Part shown: piece by piece, positions 24,321 to 32,551 of the stretch
Layout of the letters: every line of letters begins with the position of its first letter
Numbering within the stretch: the first letter of the stretch is position 1
Origin: CAYLNH01 sp964384625
GTDB lineage: Bacteria > Verrucomicrobiota > Lentisphaeria > JABSQK01
Direction of reading: 5' to 3'
NCBI GenBank assembly: GCA_964384625.1
Contig: CAYLNH010000039.1
Span: forward strand, 1 to 36,114
Length of the DNA: 36,114 nucleotides
Notes under the pieces: generated by a model
What the model saw: the letters and a program-made list of their open reading frames with translations, nothing else
What the model was told of the DNA's origin: nothing
Databases searched by the model: none
Translations under genes and position numbers: made by a program

Positions 24321-26684
24321 TCAACGGCGTAGCTCAATCACGAACACCTTCTTGTCGTTCGGGATCACGATGGTGTTGTCGGTCACCTTGCCCTTGCCGA
24401 TCTCCTCGAGTTGCCAGTTCTTCATCACGTAGCTCATGCCGTTGAACTGGGGAATGGTGATCGTGGCGCCGGGGCGGGCAACCTTTGCTTTGCCTCTGTC
24501 GCCGGTGCTCTTGGTAGAGCCCGGGTTCCGGCCCCAGAGATATTCCGCTTTGATCTTGTCGTGGTCCAGTTTGAAGCCGCTGTTGAAACTGGTGCTGACC
24601 AGCGAGATCTGCGCGTCCTTCGTCTGGTCCAGCGCCTTGCCGTCTCGGGCAACAGCAGAAAAGGCAACGTAGAGTTCCTTCTCGGTCATCGGGTAGGCGA
24701 TGCCGTCGTCGTTCTTGACGGTGATCTTGTCGAGAACGATGCCGTCCTTGAACTTCACCGGGCCGCCGTGCTCCGCGAAGAAGCCGACGTAGGTGACGCC
24801 GGTCTTGGCGTCGAATTTGACGTAGCTCTTCTGCCAGTCGTACTCGATGTTCTCCGACGGCCGCAGCGGACAGGACTCATAGATGCCGCGATCGGTAACG
24901 ACCGGGCCCTCGGCCGAATCGCCTTCCTGCGTCAGGTCCACCTTCATGCGGACGCCGTGCCGGTAGGCGGTCGGCAGAACGCGGAGGCCATACTTGCCGT
25001 AGGCCACGCCGTAATCCATCGACGCCGGGTCGAAGGTAGTCCTGCGGCCGAAGGTGAGGACCGTGGGCTTCGGTGCGGGCTTGAGAGCGAAGTTGCGGAA
25101 CAGATAGCCGGCCGCGCGAATGGCGGAGGAGTAGATCTCGTCACGCCGGAAGTGCAATCCCTGCGGGTGTTTGTTGTTCGAAGAGCTGTAATCCATCCAG
25201 CCCTCGAACTTGTCGTCGGCACTGTGCATGTAGTTGCTGAAGAGGTGGAAGCAGACAACGTCGAAGTCCTGGATCGACGCGAGTGCAGCCATCAGGTAGG
25301 GCCACTCAGCACGGTACTTGGAGGGGTTGTCGGCATTATTCTCGTAGACAAAGAACGGCTTGTCGACGAGACGCTGGGTCTCGATCCACGGCACGTTCCA
25401 GCAGAGCCGCGGCGGCTCGTCCACGAGGCTGTTCCATGGAAAACGCTTGTCCTGCTTGTCATGCATCAGGCCGCTGATGTAGGTGCAGATGGACGATGCG
25501 TCACCGTGTTGATGAAGGTAGGTGTACTGGGTGTTGTATCCTTCGCCGGTGTCGAGAAGACAGGGGGACAGCTTGCAGCTCTTGCCGAAGGTCTTCAGGG
25601 CGTTCTTGACGCGGACCTTGTGCGCAACCAGCATCTCAGTGAAGAACTCAATGACGTCTTCGCCGCGATGCCGATTGAAGTCGTCGCGGGTGTACTTCTG
25701 CTTGACCACTTGCTTCAGTGCGGCGACGGCCTGGGGGTTGGCGTCATTCAGCGTCACGGCCTGGGTCTTGCCGGCCAGCGGCGTAATGAGAATGGTCTTG
25801 TCTTTGAGTGACTCGCCGGGGAGTAGGGCCAGCCAGCGCTGCTTCAGTGTTTCCTCGTCTTTGTACTTCTTCGTCAGGAACTCGTGCCACTTGAGGATCA
25901 ACTGGTCCTTGAAGAAGGGATGCATCTTCTGCCACTGTCCACGCAGCATTTTCGGCAGCCAGCGTTGTTCGTTGGAAAGCTCCCAGATGACGATCTGTGG
26001 ATCGTCCGCGAGGCGGAGGCCGCCCTTGTAGGGATTGCGCAGGTCGGCACTTCGCTTCAGGTCGCGGATCATCACGGCCTCAAGCCGGGGATCCCACATG
26101 GTCGCCAGGAAATGGCCGCAGCCGATGCCGCCGCTGCCCTGATGCTTGCGCCGCTTCCTGGCGCCGGCCGCGACGGCCTCGACGGCCTTCTTCCAGGCGT
26201 CCGCGGTGGCGGGGTCGTCGACGATATCGACGTCCGACGGCTTGGCGTAGCCCTTGTTCAGGGCGCTCATCCAGACTTTGACGCCGCGCTTGTCGAGTTC
26301 GTTGAGCCAGTAACAGAGCGCGTCGTTGTCGGACGTGTCGCCCTTCTCCCAATCGCCCCATTTCGGCCGGGCCCAACAGCGGTAGAGGTTAAAGCCGAGC
26401 GCGACACTGCGATCGGCGCCGGCCGCGTAATTGCGCTGCATCTGCTCTAGACGGGCCTTCTTCTCTGCGGCCGTCGTGTTCGGCATCTTCTTCCAGGGAC
26501 CGCCGATGCCGCTGTAGATGATGCCCCAGTAACGCACGCGCTTGCCCTTGAGATGCATGTGCCCGTCCTTCACCTGGACGTACTCATCGTCCGCCGGCAG
26601 GTCCTGGGCGTGGGCTGCAATGGCAGTCGCCAGCATAAGGCAGGCGGCCAGTTGCGTCGTGATGGCAGTGTGTATCTTGGTCAT
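24321..26684 (-). CDS. secreted GH-A-like glycoside hydrolase
   Basis: 787 residues. A signal peptide (about 1-27, ending AIAAHAQ) precedes DLPADDEYVQVKDGHMHLKG, which aligns with the paralogue at 15920-18202. Barrel motifs: GFNLYRCWARPKWG, IWELSNEQRW with acid/base candidate E239, and KPFFVYEN with nucleophile candidate E448, followed by QDFDVVCFHLF. A C-terminal beta domain starts near residue 610 (PLRPSENIEYDWQKSYV). ATG 26684 is preceded by GGAG with 7-base spacing. It is the first enzyme gene after lacI (178-bp gap filled by tandem repeats) and precedes exbB by 135 bp, so it is probably under LacI control. The substrate is unknown; the company of beta-helix lyase-like proteins suggests a uronate-containing glycan. 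Confidence 0.83.
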   Translation of the reverse strand: MTKIHTAITTQLAACLMLATAIAAHAQDLPADDEYVQVKDGHMHLKGKRVRYWGIIYSGIGGPWKKMPNTTAAEKKARLEQMQRNYAAGADRSVALGFNLYRCWARPKWGDWEKGDTSDNDALCYWLNELDKRGVKVWMSALNKGYAKPSDVDIVDDPATADAWKKAVEAVAAGARKRRKHQGSGGIGCGHFLATMWDPRLEAVMIRDLKRSADLRNPYKGGLRLADDPQIVIWELSNEQRWLPKMLRGQWQKMHPFFKDQLILKWHEFLTKKYKDEETLKQRWLALLPGESLKDKTILITPLAGKTQAVTLNDANPQAVAALKQVVKQKYTRDDFNRHRGEDVIEFFTEMLVAHKVRVKNALKTFGKSCKLSPCLLDTGEGYNTQYTYLHQHGDASSICTYISGLMHDKQDKRFPWNSLVDEPPRLCWNVPWIETQRLVDKPFFVYENNADNPSKYRAEWPYLMAALASIQDFDVVCFHLFSNYMHSADDKFEGWMDYSSSNNKHPQGLHFRRDEIYSSAIRAAGYLFRNFALKPAPKPTVLTFGRRTTFDPASMDYGVAYGKYGLRVLPTAYRHGVRMKVDLTQEGDSAEGPVVTDRGIYESCPLRPSENIEYDWQKSYVKFDAKTGVTYVGFFAEHGGPVKFKDGIVLDKITVKNDDGIAYPMTEKELYVAFSAVARDGKALDQTKDAQISLVSTSFNSGFKLDHDKIKAEYLWGRNPGSTKSTGDRGKAKVARPGATITIPQFNGMSYVMKNWQLEEIGKGKVTDNTIVIPNDKKVFVIELRR

Positions 26685-26724
26685 CGGCTATCTCCGTGTT
26701 GTTCGCTGTCTCATATTGTCGGGT

Positions 26725-26764
26725 GCAGTCGACTGCAATCGGTCGCAGTCGGTCGCAATCGACC
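26725..26764. repeat. degenerate 10-bp tandem repeat (4 units)
   Basis: Units GCAGTCGACT, GCAATCGGTC, GCAGTCGGTC, GCAATCGACC. The RTCGR core repeats every 10 bp, as in the array at 15824-15867. It lies 40 bp upstream of the hydrolase start, between that gene and the 7-bp array. Confidence 0.88.
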
Positions 26765-26777
26765 CAGAACCGTGGAA

Positions 26778-26847
26778 CTCGTGTCTCGTGTCTCGTGTCC
26801 CGAGTCTCGTGTCCCGTGTTCCGTGTTCCGTGTTCCGTGTTCCGTGT
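26778..26847. repeat. 7-bp tandem repeat array (10 units)
   Basis: Ten consecutive heptamers grading from CTCGTGT to TCCGTGT (five of the first six are CTCGTGT/CCCGTGT type with one CCCGAGT; the last four are all TCCGTGT). The array lies 15 bp beyond the lacI stop, in the lacI-hydrolase gap. Such arrays can change copy number by slippage. Confidence 0.92.
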
Positions 26848-26862
26848 TTCGCCTGCCTCGCA

Positions 26863-27852
26863 TCACCCCACCACCTTGCCGTAGGGCACGGCCTTCGGTT
26901 CAGACTTCTCGTTTGGTTGCGATATTCGCTCCAGCAGCAGGTCCACGCCTTCAAGGCCGACCTGGCGGAATGGGGTCTGGATGCCGGTTATCGTTGACGG
27001 CAACTCAAATCGCTCGTTGAAAAACGTGGCCAGGAGGACGTCCTTCCCGGGCTGCAGGCCCATCGCCGGCATGACTTCGGAAAGACACAGGTGTACCTCG
27101 TGGCCGTAGCTGATCAGTGCGTCCATCGGCTCGTCCGCCTGCAGACGGCGCCGCAGATCGCCGCGCAGGCCGTTGCCTTCTTCTGACTTCAGCAGTTCGT
27201 CCGTTGCCAGTCCCGCGTTCTTCATCGCCGCGCGATAGCCTTCAAGACGATCCTCTTTGCTGTAGTGAAACAACGGCGAGTAGTAGCCGCTGCAGGCATA
27301 GCAAATCCGTTTGCAGCCTCGTTCGATCAACGCCTGCGTCAATCGCTTACCGCCGTCAAAGTCGTCTGGATAGACGCAGTCCATGTCCCGCCTGATGTTC
27401 AGCCAGACCGACGGAATCGCATACTGCTGGATCAGGTCGGACATACGTTTGGGCGGGGCCGTGTGGAAGTTGATCAGCAGGCCGTCGGCCATGACTTCGC
27501 GCAGGATGCTGGGGACAAAGGTTTCGTTGGTCAACTGTTCGTCGGAATGGCGGGTCAGCACCAGATGCATCTTCTGCTGTTCAAGTCCGGTCTGCACACC
27601 GTCGAGCAGAGGCATGGGCAGACTGCTTCGTCCCGGGCGCCAGTCGTGGACCATGGCGACCTGCCGGGTTTTGCCGGAACGCATGCTGCGGGCCGAGGCG
27701 TTCGGGCGGTAGCCCAATTGGCGGGCGGCGGCCATGACTTTCTCGACGGTGGCGTCTTTGTGCAGGTTGGCCTTGCCGCCGAGGATGCGGCTGACCGTCT
27801 GGTGCGAGACCCCGGTCTGCCGGGCGATTTCATTAATGGTTACGTTAGCCAT
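26863..27852 (-). CDS. LacI-family transcriptional regulator
   Basis: 329 residues. The N-terminal LacI helix-turn-helix (about 3-27, VTINEIARQTGVSHQTVSRI) is followed by the hinge (YRPNASARSM) and a periplasmic-binding-protein-like ligand domain (about 60-325). LacI proteins normally release DNA on binding a sugar breakdown product. It is the first gene of the large hydrolase-lyase-ExbBD cluster. Upstream on the minus strand is a good promoter (TTGACC, 17 bp, TATGTT) whose -10 lies within TGCGCACGTTAACATA, and that 16-mer recurs 127 bp further upstream, so autoregulation through two operators is likely. No clear ribosome site is visible before ATG 27852. Confidence 0.92.
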   Translation of the reverse strand: MANVTINEIARQTGVSHQTVSRILGGKANLHKDATVEKVMAAARQLGYRPNASARSMRSGKTRQVAMVHDWRPGRSSLPMPLLDGVQTGLEQQKMHLVLTRHSDEQLTNETFVPSILREVMADGLLINFHTAPPKRMSDLIQQYAIPSVWLNIRRDMDCVYPDDFDGGKRLTQALIERGCKRICYACSGYYSPLFHYSKEDRLEGYRAAMKNAGLATDELLKSEEGNGLRGDLRRRLQADEPMDALISYGHEVHLCLSEVMPAMGLQPGKDVLLATFFNERFELPSTITGIQTPFRQVGLEGVDLLLERISQPNEKSEPKAVPYGKVVG

Positions 27853-27942
27853 TTGTCAGGTACAAGGGTTGCGCCGCCGGCGGTCCCGCCGGTGGCCGGC
27901 AGGGTGTGGTTCAGAGCCCGGAGCAGGAGCGGACTGATACGA

Positions 27943-27981
27943 TGCGCACGTTAACATAATTGACGCTGTCCAGTTGGTCAA
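27943..27981 (-). promoter_or_regulatory. lacI promoter with overlapping operator
   Basis: Minus-strand -35 TTGACC (27976-27981), 17-bp spacer, -10 TATGTT (27953-27958). The operator candidate TGCGCACGTTAACATA (27943-27958, GTTAAC core) covers the -10 box, so a bound repressor would block RNA polymerase. It is about 100 bp from the lacI start. Confidence 0.65.
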
Positions 27982-28069
27982 ACTGCATTTTTGTATGGCT
28001 CATGTTTGCCTTTTTTGAACTGAAGACCGGCGATCCGGGGCGCCGCCCGGGGAATCGCGCGGATCGGTT

Positions 28070-28085
28070 TGCGCACGTTAACATA
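28070..28085. promoter_or_regulatory. second LacI operator candidate (exact 16-bp repeat)
   Basis: TGCGCACGTTAACATA is identical to 27943-27958 and begins 127 bp from it, close to twelve helical turns, which would put both sites on the same DNA face and suit looping. No -35 box lies at the right distance here, so it is an operator rather than a second promoter. Confidence 0.6.
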
Positions 28086-28337
28086 GACAACAGGATGACC
28101 CCGGGGTTCCCGGGGTTTCGAAGTTTTTGCACCCGATTGCCAGAACGCTTCGGGAGGGGCTCAGGATGACCGCGGGACCGCGGCTGGCCAACCGGCGTGG
28201 CGTGGCGCCGGTCGCTGCGCCATGACGTTCGCGTGCTCCGGGTGGTCAGCGGCGTTGGTGTTTTCCCGGGGATGGCTGTTGTGGTCGCAGAGCTCGCGGG
28301 CCGGGACCTCTTTGCCGCCGCGGTTGCAATTGTGCTC

Positions 28338-29762
28338 CTATACCAAGGCGCTGCGCGGATCGATATCGGGGGTCTTGCGATCCTTTTCGTAATCCGGATT
28401 GGGCGGCGGGATCTTGGCGTTGACGCTCTCACGCCAGGCCACGAGCTTTTGATGGAGTTCCCTGGCCAAGTCGGGCCTGGCCGGCGCCAGGTTGCACTGT
28501 TCACTGATGTCGTCGCGCAGATTGAACAGCTCCAGCCGGCCGTCCTCGAAGAACTCGATCAGCTTCCAGTCGCCCTGTCGGATGGAGCAACCCGGGCGGC
28601 CGCCCTGATTGCTGTAGTGCGGGTAGTGCCAGTAGATGGCGTCGCGCTCCAGTTGCGCGGCTCCTTTGAGCAACGGCATCAGGCTGACGCCGTCGCAGTG
28701 CTGTTCCGGCCGCAGCGGCAAGCCGGCGGCTTCAAGGAGGGTGGGATAGAAGTCGGTGGTGGTCACGGGTACGTCACAGGTTGTGTGCGGCTGGATGACG
28801 CCGGGCCAGACGGCAATCTGGCAGACGCGCGTACCGCCTTCGTACATCCAGCCCTTGCCCTCGATCATCGGCAGGCAACACGTCGGAGATCCTTCCGACG
28901 TGCAGCAGCCGCCGTTGTCCGAGGTGAACAGGATCAGCGTGTTGTCGCGTTCGCCGGTTTCATCGAGGGCGTCCAAAACGCGGCCGATGTTCCAGTCGAG
29001 GTTTTCCACCATGGCGGCATAGACCGGATCGGACTGGACCATGCGACGGCGTACGCGGCGTTCCTGCAGATGCAGGCCGGCGTAGTATTCGCCTTCGACA
29101 ATCGCGTCGACTTCGTCCAGATGCATCTGTTTCGCCTTCCGGCGATATTTTTCGACGAGTGACTCCGGCGCCTGAATCGGGATGTGCACTGCATAGTGCG
29201 ACAGATGCATAAAGAACGGGTCATCGCCTTTGTGCCGAATCAACTCGATGGCTTTGTCGGTCAGATGATCGGTAAGATATGTGCCTTCTTCGGCGTCCGG
29301 CAGACCGTCGATCCCCCAGGGACTGAAATAGCCGTTCTTCGGCATGCCCCAATGGCAGCCGCCGATGTTGATGTCGAATCCCTGGTGCTGCGGGTAGAAG
29401 TCGCGGTCGCCCAAATGCCATTTGCCGACGTGCCAGGTCTGGTAGCCGTCTTCCTTGAGGGCGGCGGCAATCGTCGTCTCTTCCAGCGGCAGGTAGTGCA
29501 GGTAGGGGGTGCTCAGCAGTTTGCCGTTGCCCATGCCGGCGATGTAGTTGGTGATGCCGACCGTGGCCGGGTATTTGCCGGTCATCACACTGGCTCGCGT
29601 CGGTGAGCAGACCGGGCATGAGGCATAGGCGTCGGTAAACAGCATCCCGCCGCGTGCCAGCCGGTCGAGGTTCGGGGTTTCGTAGAACTCGCTGCCGAAA
29701 CAGGTAAGATCGCGGCAGCCCAGGTCATCGATGAGAATGAAGAGAATATTCGGTTTCGACAT
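28338..29762 (-). CDS. S1-family (formylglycine-type) sulfatase
   Basis: 474 residues beginning MSKPNILFILIDDLGCRD, with an adjacent D12-D13 pair as metal ligands. The maturation motif CSPTR has its cysteine at residue 52; threonine in place of serine is accepted in this family. Supporting motifs are GKWHLG, TSDNGG and a basic GKGWMYEGGTRV segment. No signal peptide is visible. ATG 29762 is preceded by GGAG with 8-base spacing. It differs clearly from the paired sulfatases at 394-5321 and so probably removes a different sulfate. It lies upstream of lacI on the same strand but is separated by 485 bp, so it may be an independent unit. Confidence 0.93.
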   Translation of the reverse strand: MSKPNILFILIDDLGCRDLTCFGSEFYETPNLDRLARGGMLFTDAYASCPVCSPTRASVMTGKYPATVGITNYIAGMGNGKLLSTPYLHYLPLEETTIAAALKEDGYQTWHVGKWHLGDRDFYPQHQGFDINIGGCHWGMPKNGYFSPWGIDGLPDAEEGTYLTDHLTDKAIELIRHKGDDPFFMHLSHYAVHIPIQAPESLVEKYRRKAKQMHLDEVDAIVEGEYYAGLHLQERRVRRRMVQSDPVYAAMVENLDWNIGRVLDALDETGERDNTLILFTSDNGGCCTSEGSPTCCLPMIEGKGWMYEGGTRVCQIAVWPGVIQPHTTCDVPVTTTDFYPTLLEAAGLPLRPEQHCDGVSLMPLLKGAAQLERDAIYWHYPHYSNQGGRPGCSIRQGDWKLIEFFEDGRLELFNLRDDISEQCNLAPARPDLARELHQKLVAWRESVNAKIPPPNPDYEKDRKTPDIDPRSALV

Positions 29763-30188
29763 AACGGATGCTCCAGAAGAAAACGTTCATTCACCAAAAC
29801 GCCGGGAATGGGATTGTCCAGTAGAACCAGTTCAAATCGCGCGGCGACACTGTCCGCGCGCAACGACGTCCGCTGAGACCGTCCAGCTTCAGCCTTCGCG
29901 GCAGGCATTGCCAACGTCTTTGCGGCCCACAACTCTGCCGGCTTGCACTCGGGTTTATTCACGCTGACGGTATGACCGTTTTCAGCCTGGGGTCGGCCGT
30001 CAAGGCCTATCCCGGGTATCGGTTGCGTCGACGACCAACTTTGAGGGAGTTGCAGTCGGCCTTCCACTGCGAGTCGTCATTGCCTGCAAGCTCATCCCGT
30101 GACCACGTTGTCACGTGGGACGGGACTCACGTGGAGCGCCCGGACGACGCTGCCGGCACGGCGGACAGGCAGCGACGAGGTGTATGAA
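29763..30188. other. 426-bp intergenic region, no gene found
   Basis: No frame here has convincing start, ribosome site and protein-like composition. Apart from the sulfatase ribosome site near 29771-29774, the only structure seen is an inverted repeat CGTGAC-N6-GTCACG (30098-30115) near the MFS gene end, with CACGTGG occurring twice. It may be a weak terminator for the minus-strand esterase-MFS operon. Confidence 0.5.
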
Positions 30189-31454
30189 CTAACCGGGCTG
30201 GGAGGTCTCGCGGCGCAATGGATGAACGCTTGCCGGCAGGTGGAGATGACAGAACCGGGCGGCGGCCAGAACTGCGAAGATGCTGATGGCGCCCCAGAAC
30301 CGGAGCGGCTGCCGGCCGGTGTGCTCGTAGAGGATCGAGCCGAGAAACGGGCCGATGGAATAGCCCAGGCCGCGGACCAGGCCGAAGATGCCCATATACC
30401 GCCCGGTCATGCCGGCCGGCCCCAGGCGGCTCGCCGCCGCGCCGAGAGAGGGGAAGGCCAACATCTCGCCGATGGTGAAGATGCCGACGCCGAGGAACAG
30501 GTGCCAGGATGCCGTGCAGAAGGCCATTGAGTAGAACCCCGCGGCATAGCAGATGGCGCCGAGGGCAATGCGCGTGTTGAGTTTCGTCGGGGAGAAAAGC
30601 CGCAGAACGGGCATCTGCAGCAGGATGACCAGCAGGCCGTTCAGCGTGTAGATGAAACCGATCTGCGTACCGCTCATCTGCAGGTGGTCCTTGCCGAAGA
30701 TCGACAAGGTCGACACCAGCTGCGAACTGACCATCAGCAGCGGGAACATGAACAGCAGCAGCTGCATGAAGGCGCGGTCCCGGCGGATCACGGAGAACAA
30801 CGAGTCGTTGCCGGTCGGCTTTTCCCCAGCCCGGCGTGCGGCTTCCGGGCAGGTGTAGTAACACAGAACCGGGGTCACCAGACAGAGCCCGGCAGTCAGC
30901 GCAAACAGCAGGGAGAACGGGGTTCGCGCCAGGAACGCACCCACGGCGGGCCCGGCCATCCAGCCGACATTCAGGCCGACTTTCAAGCGGCTGTAGGCCT
31001 CCGGCCGGTCCTCCGGCCGGGTGACGTCCGCGACATAGGCGTCGGATGCGTTTTGAAAGAAACCGCCGACGAACATTGCGAGGAAAAGCAGGGCGGCAAG
31101 GGTCCAGAATGATGCCTCATAGTGGACCGCGACGGCGATCGCCCCGAAGACCGCCGCGCGCAGCGCCGGCATACCGATCAGCACGCGCCGCCGGCCGAAG
31201 CGATCGACCAATGGGCCGGAAACCGACGGCGCCACCATGCGCGCCACGCCCATGATCAGGTACATCAACCCGACCTGGCTCATCGGGAAGCCGCGTGTGT
31301 TGTTCAGATACAACGGCAGAAAGGGGTAGGCGATGGAGTAGCCGAATGTGTTGATGCACCAGGCGACGGAGAGCCAGTGAACGCGTCGGTCCACACGGGT
31401 CTTGCCGTTGCCCCGGAAGAACCGGGAAGCGATGCTGTTGCCGGGATGACTCAT
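30189..31454 (-). CDS. MFS transporter
   Basis: 421 residues with about twelve hydrophobic segments, for example SVAWCINTFGYSIAYPFLPL, LLFLAMFVGGFFQNASDAYV and LLLFMFPLLMVSSQLVSTLS. The loop after helix 2 has the MFS signature DRFGRRRVLIG. It is an inner-membrane secondary transporter. ATG 31454 is chosen because it overlaps the esterase stop (ATGA, 31451-31454); the longer frame upstream only reads through that gene's end. Co-transcription with a CE15-type esterase suggests uptake of a small sugar, uronate or aromatic acid produced by or supplied to that enzyme. Export is possible too. Confidence 0.88.
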   Translation of the reverse strand: MSHPGNSIASRFFRGNGKTRVDRRVHWLSVAWCINTFGYSIAYPFLPLYLNNTRGFPMSQVGLMYLIMGVARMVAPSVSGPLVDRFGRRRVLIGMPALRAAVFGAIAVAVHYEASFWTLAALLFLAMFVGGFFQNASDAYVADVTRPEDRPEAYSRLKVGLNVGWMAGPAVGAFLARTPFSLLFALTAGLCLVTPVLCYYTCPEAARRAGEKPTGNDSLFSVIRRDRAFMQLLLFMFPLLMVSSQLVSTLSIFGKDHLQMSGTQIGFIYTLNGLLVILLQMPVLRLFSPTKLNTRIALGAICYAAGFYSMAFCTASWHLFLGVGIFTIGEMLAFPSLGAAASRLGPAGMTGRYMGIFGLVRGLGYSIGPFLGSILYEHTGRQPLRFWGAISIFAVLAAARFCHLHLPASVHPLRRETSQPG

Positions 31455-32551
31455 CGCAGTCGAAACAGTTTTCGCGCAAAGGCGATGTATTGTTCCCAAT
31501 CGTAGTCTCGCAGGCCATGGCCGCCCTGACGCAGATGGTAGCCGAGGCGGCGACCATGAACCGGCGTTTCAATCGGCGGCGGGGTCCTTGGCATGACGGG
31601 AGTGTCGCCGAACAGGCCCCAGGCCGGTTCCGCGGCTTTGACCGAGAGGAATTCGCCGACGGGATCGGCCCAGGCATCTTCGCTGGCGCTCGCGACGTAG
31701 GCGGCCCGCGGCGCCATCAGGGCGATCAGCATATGTTGGTCCACCGGCAGCAGGTCTTCGCAGAAGTTGTATTGCCGGTAGTTGCTGCAGAACCAGTGGG
31801 GGAAACGATCGTTGATTGCTTTGACTGTTTCGCCTTCCCGTCGGCGGGCCGGCGCCGCCCCGGTGCAGCCGGAGTCGTTCGAGATCGCCAGCGCGAAGCG
31901 CTCGTCCGCCGCACCGGCCCACAGCGCGGTCTTGCCGCCGCGCGAGTGCCCGATTACCGCCACCTGCTTCGCATTCACATCCGGGTCGGCGGTCAGGTAG
32001 TCCAACGCCCGGGAGGCGCCGAAGGCCCAGGCGCTGATGGTGCCCCAGGCAGCGCCGCCGCGAACGCCGCGATCCAGCACCCGATGGATTCCATTGCGGA
32101 AGCCGTCATCGTAGTCCGGATCGAGGGCGGCGTTGTGGAATGCCGCCGTCGCAAAACCGTTGGCAATCAGATTCTCAACCGGCCAGAAGGACCGCTTGAG
32201 CCGGCGTGTATAGTCGATGTTCTGTTTGTTGCGGTTGCAGATCAGCAGGAAAGCCGGCGCCGGTTTGGCACTGCGATTCGGTGAGAACAGCCGCAGCTGA
32301 AACGTCAGACTTCGCTTGCCCGCGGCGACGGTGATGTCGATGAGCTTCAAGGTCGCCGTCCCGTTGATCGCCGCCCGGTCCGTCCGCGTCACGGTCCAGG
32401 AAACATCATAGGCGGTGTCCGGCCGACGCCCGTAGATATGCTCGCGGAAAAGCTCCAGCAAATGCTCGCGGCGCGGCCGCCAATTCGCTTGGCTTTGCCC
32501 CGTCGTCAACAAGTCGGGAAGACCCGGGATCGAGATCGTCGCGGCGCCCAT
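31451..32551 (-). CDS. CE15-type glucuronoyl esterase (alpha/beta hydrolase)
   Basis: 366 residues of alpha/beta-hydrolase fold. The nucleophile elbow GHSRGGKTALWAGA (Ser203), then DERFALAISNDSGCTGAA, PHWFC and LPVDQHMLIALMAPRAAYVA, then WADPVGEFLS, match the order of motifs in bacterial CE15 glucuronoyl esterases. The catalytic histidine is probably His345 (RQGGHG). CE15 enzymes cleave esters between glucuronate and lignin alcohols or other groups. Most are secreted; this one has no signal peptide. ATG 32551 is fixed by AAGGAG with 6-base spacing; the longer frame upstream is spurious. It is transcribed divergently from an AraC regulator (106 bp between starts) and overlaps the MFS gene. Confidence 0.85.
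   Translation of the reverse strand: MGAATISIPGLPDLLTTGQSQANWRPRREHLLELFREHIYGRRPDTAYDVSWTVTRTDRAAINGTATLKLIDITVAAGKRSLTFQLRLFSPNRSAKPAPAFLLICNRNKQNIDYTRRLKRSFWPVENLIANGFATAAFHNAALDPDYDDGFRNGIHRVLDRGVRGGAAWGTISAWAFGASRALDYLTADPDVNAKQVAVIGHSRGGKTALWAGAADERFALAISNDSGCTGAAPARRREGETVKAINDRFPHWFCSNYRQYNFCEDLLPVDQHMLIALMAPRAAYVASASEDAWADPVGEFLSVKAAEPAWGLFGDTPVMPRTPPPIETPVHGRRLGYHLRQGGHGLRDYDWEQYIAFARKLFRLR

Larger units (their letters stand above)
27853..28337. other. 485-bp intergenic region between sulfatase and lacI
   Basis: No credible ORF. It holds the lacI promoter-operator, a second operator copy, and several GC-rich hairpins: GCCGGCGG/CCGCCGGT just before lacI, ACCCCGGG-GTT-CCCGGGGT at 28098-28116, and CCGCGG-GA-CCGCGG at 28170-28183. 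CAGGATGACC occurs twice (28091 and 28162). One or more hairpins may end the sulfatase transcript. Confidence 0.6.

Noticed and set aside
26778..26847. CRISPR-like appearance of short repeats
   Set aside because: Units are contiguous heptamers with no spacers and no cas genes are nearby.
28098..28128. Plus-strand intrinsic terminator (hairpin followed by five T)
   Set aside because: No plus-strand gene lies upstream to be terminated; kept only as a hairpin in the intergenic description.
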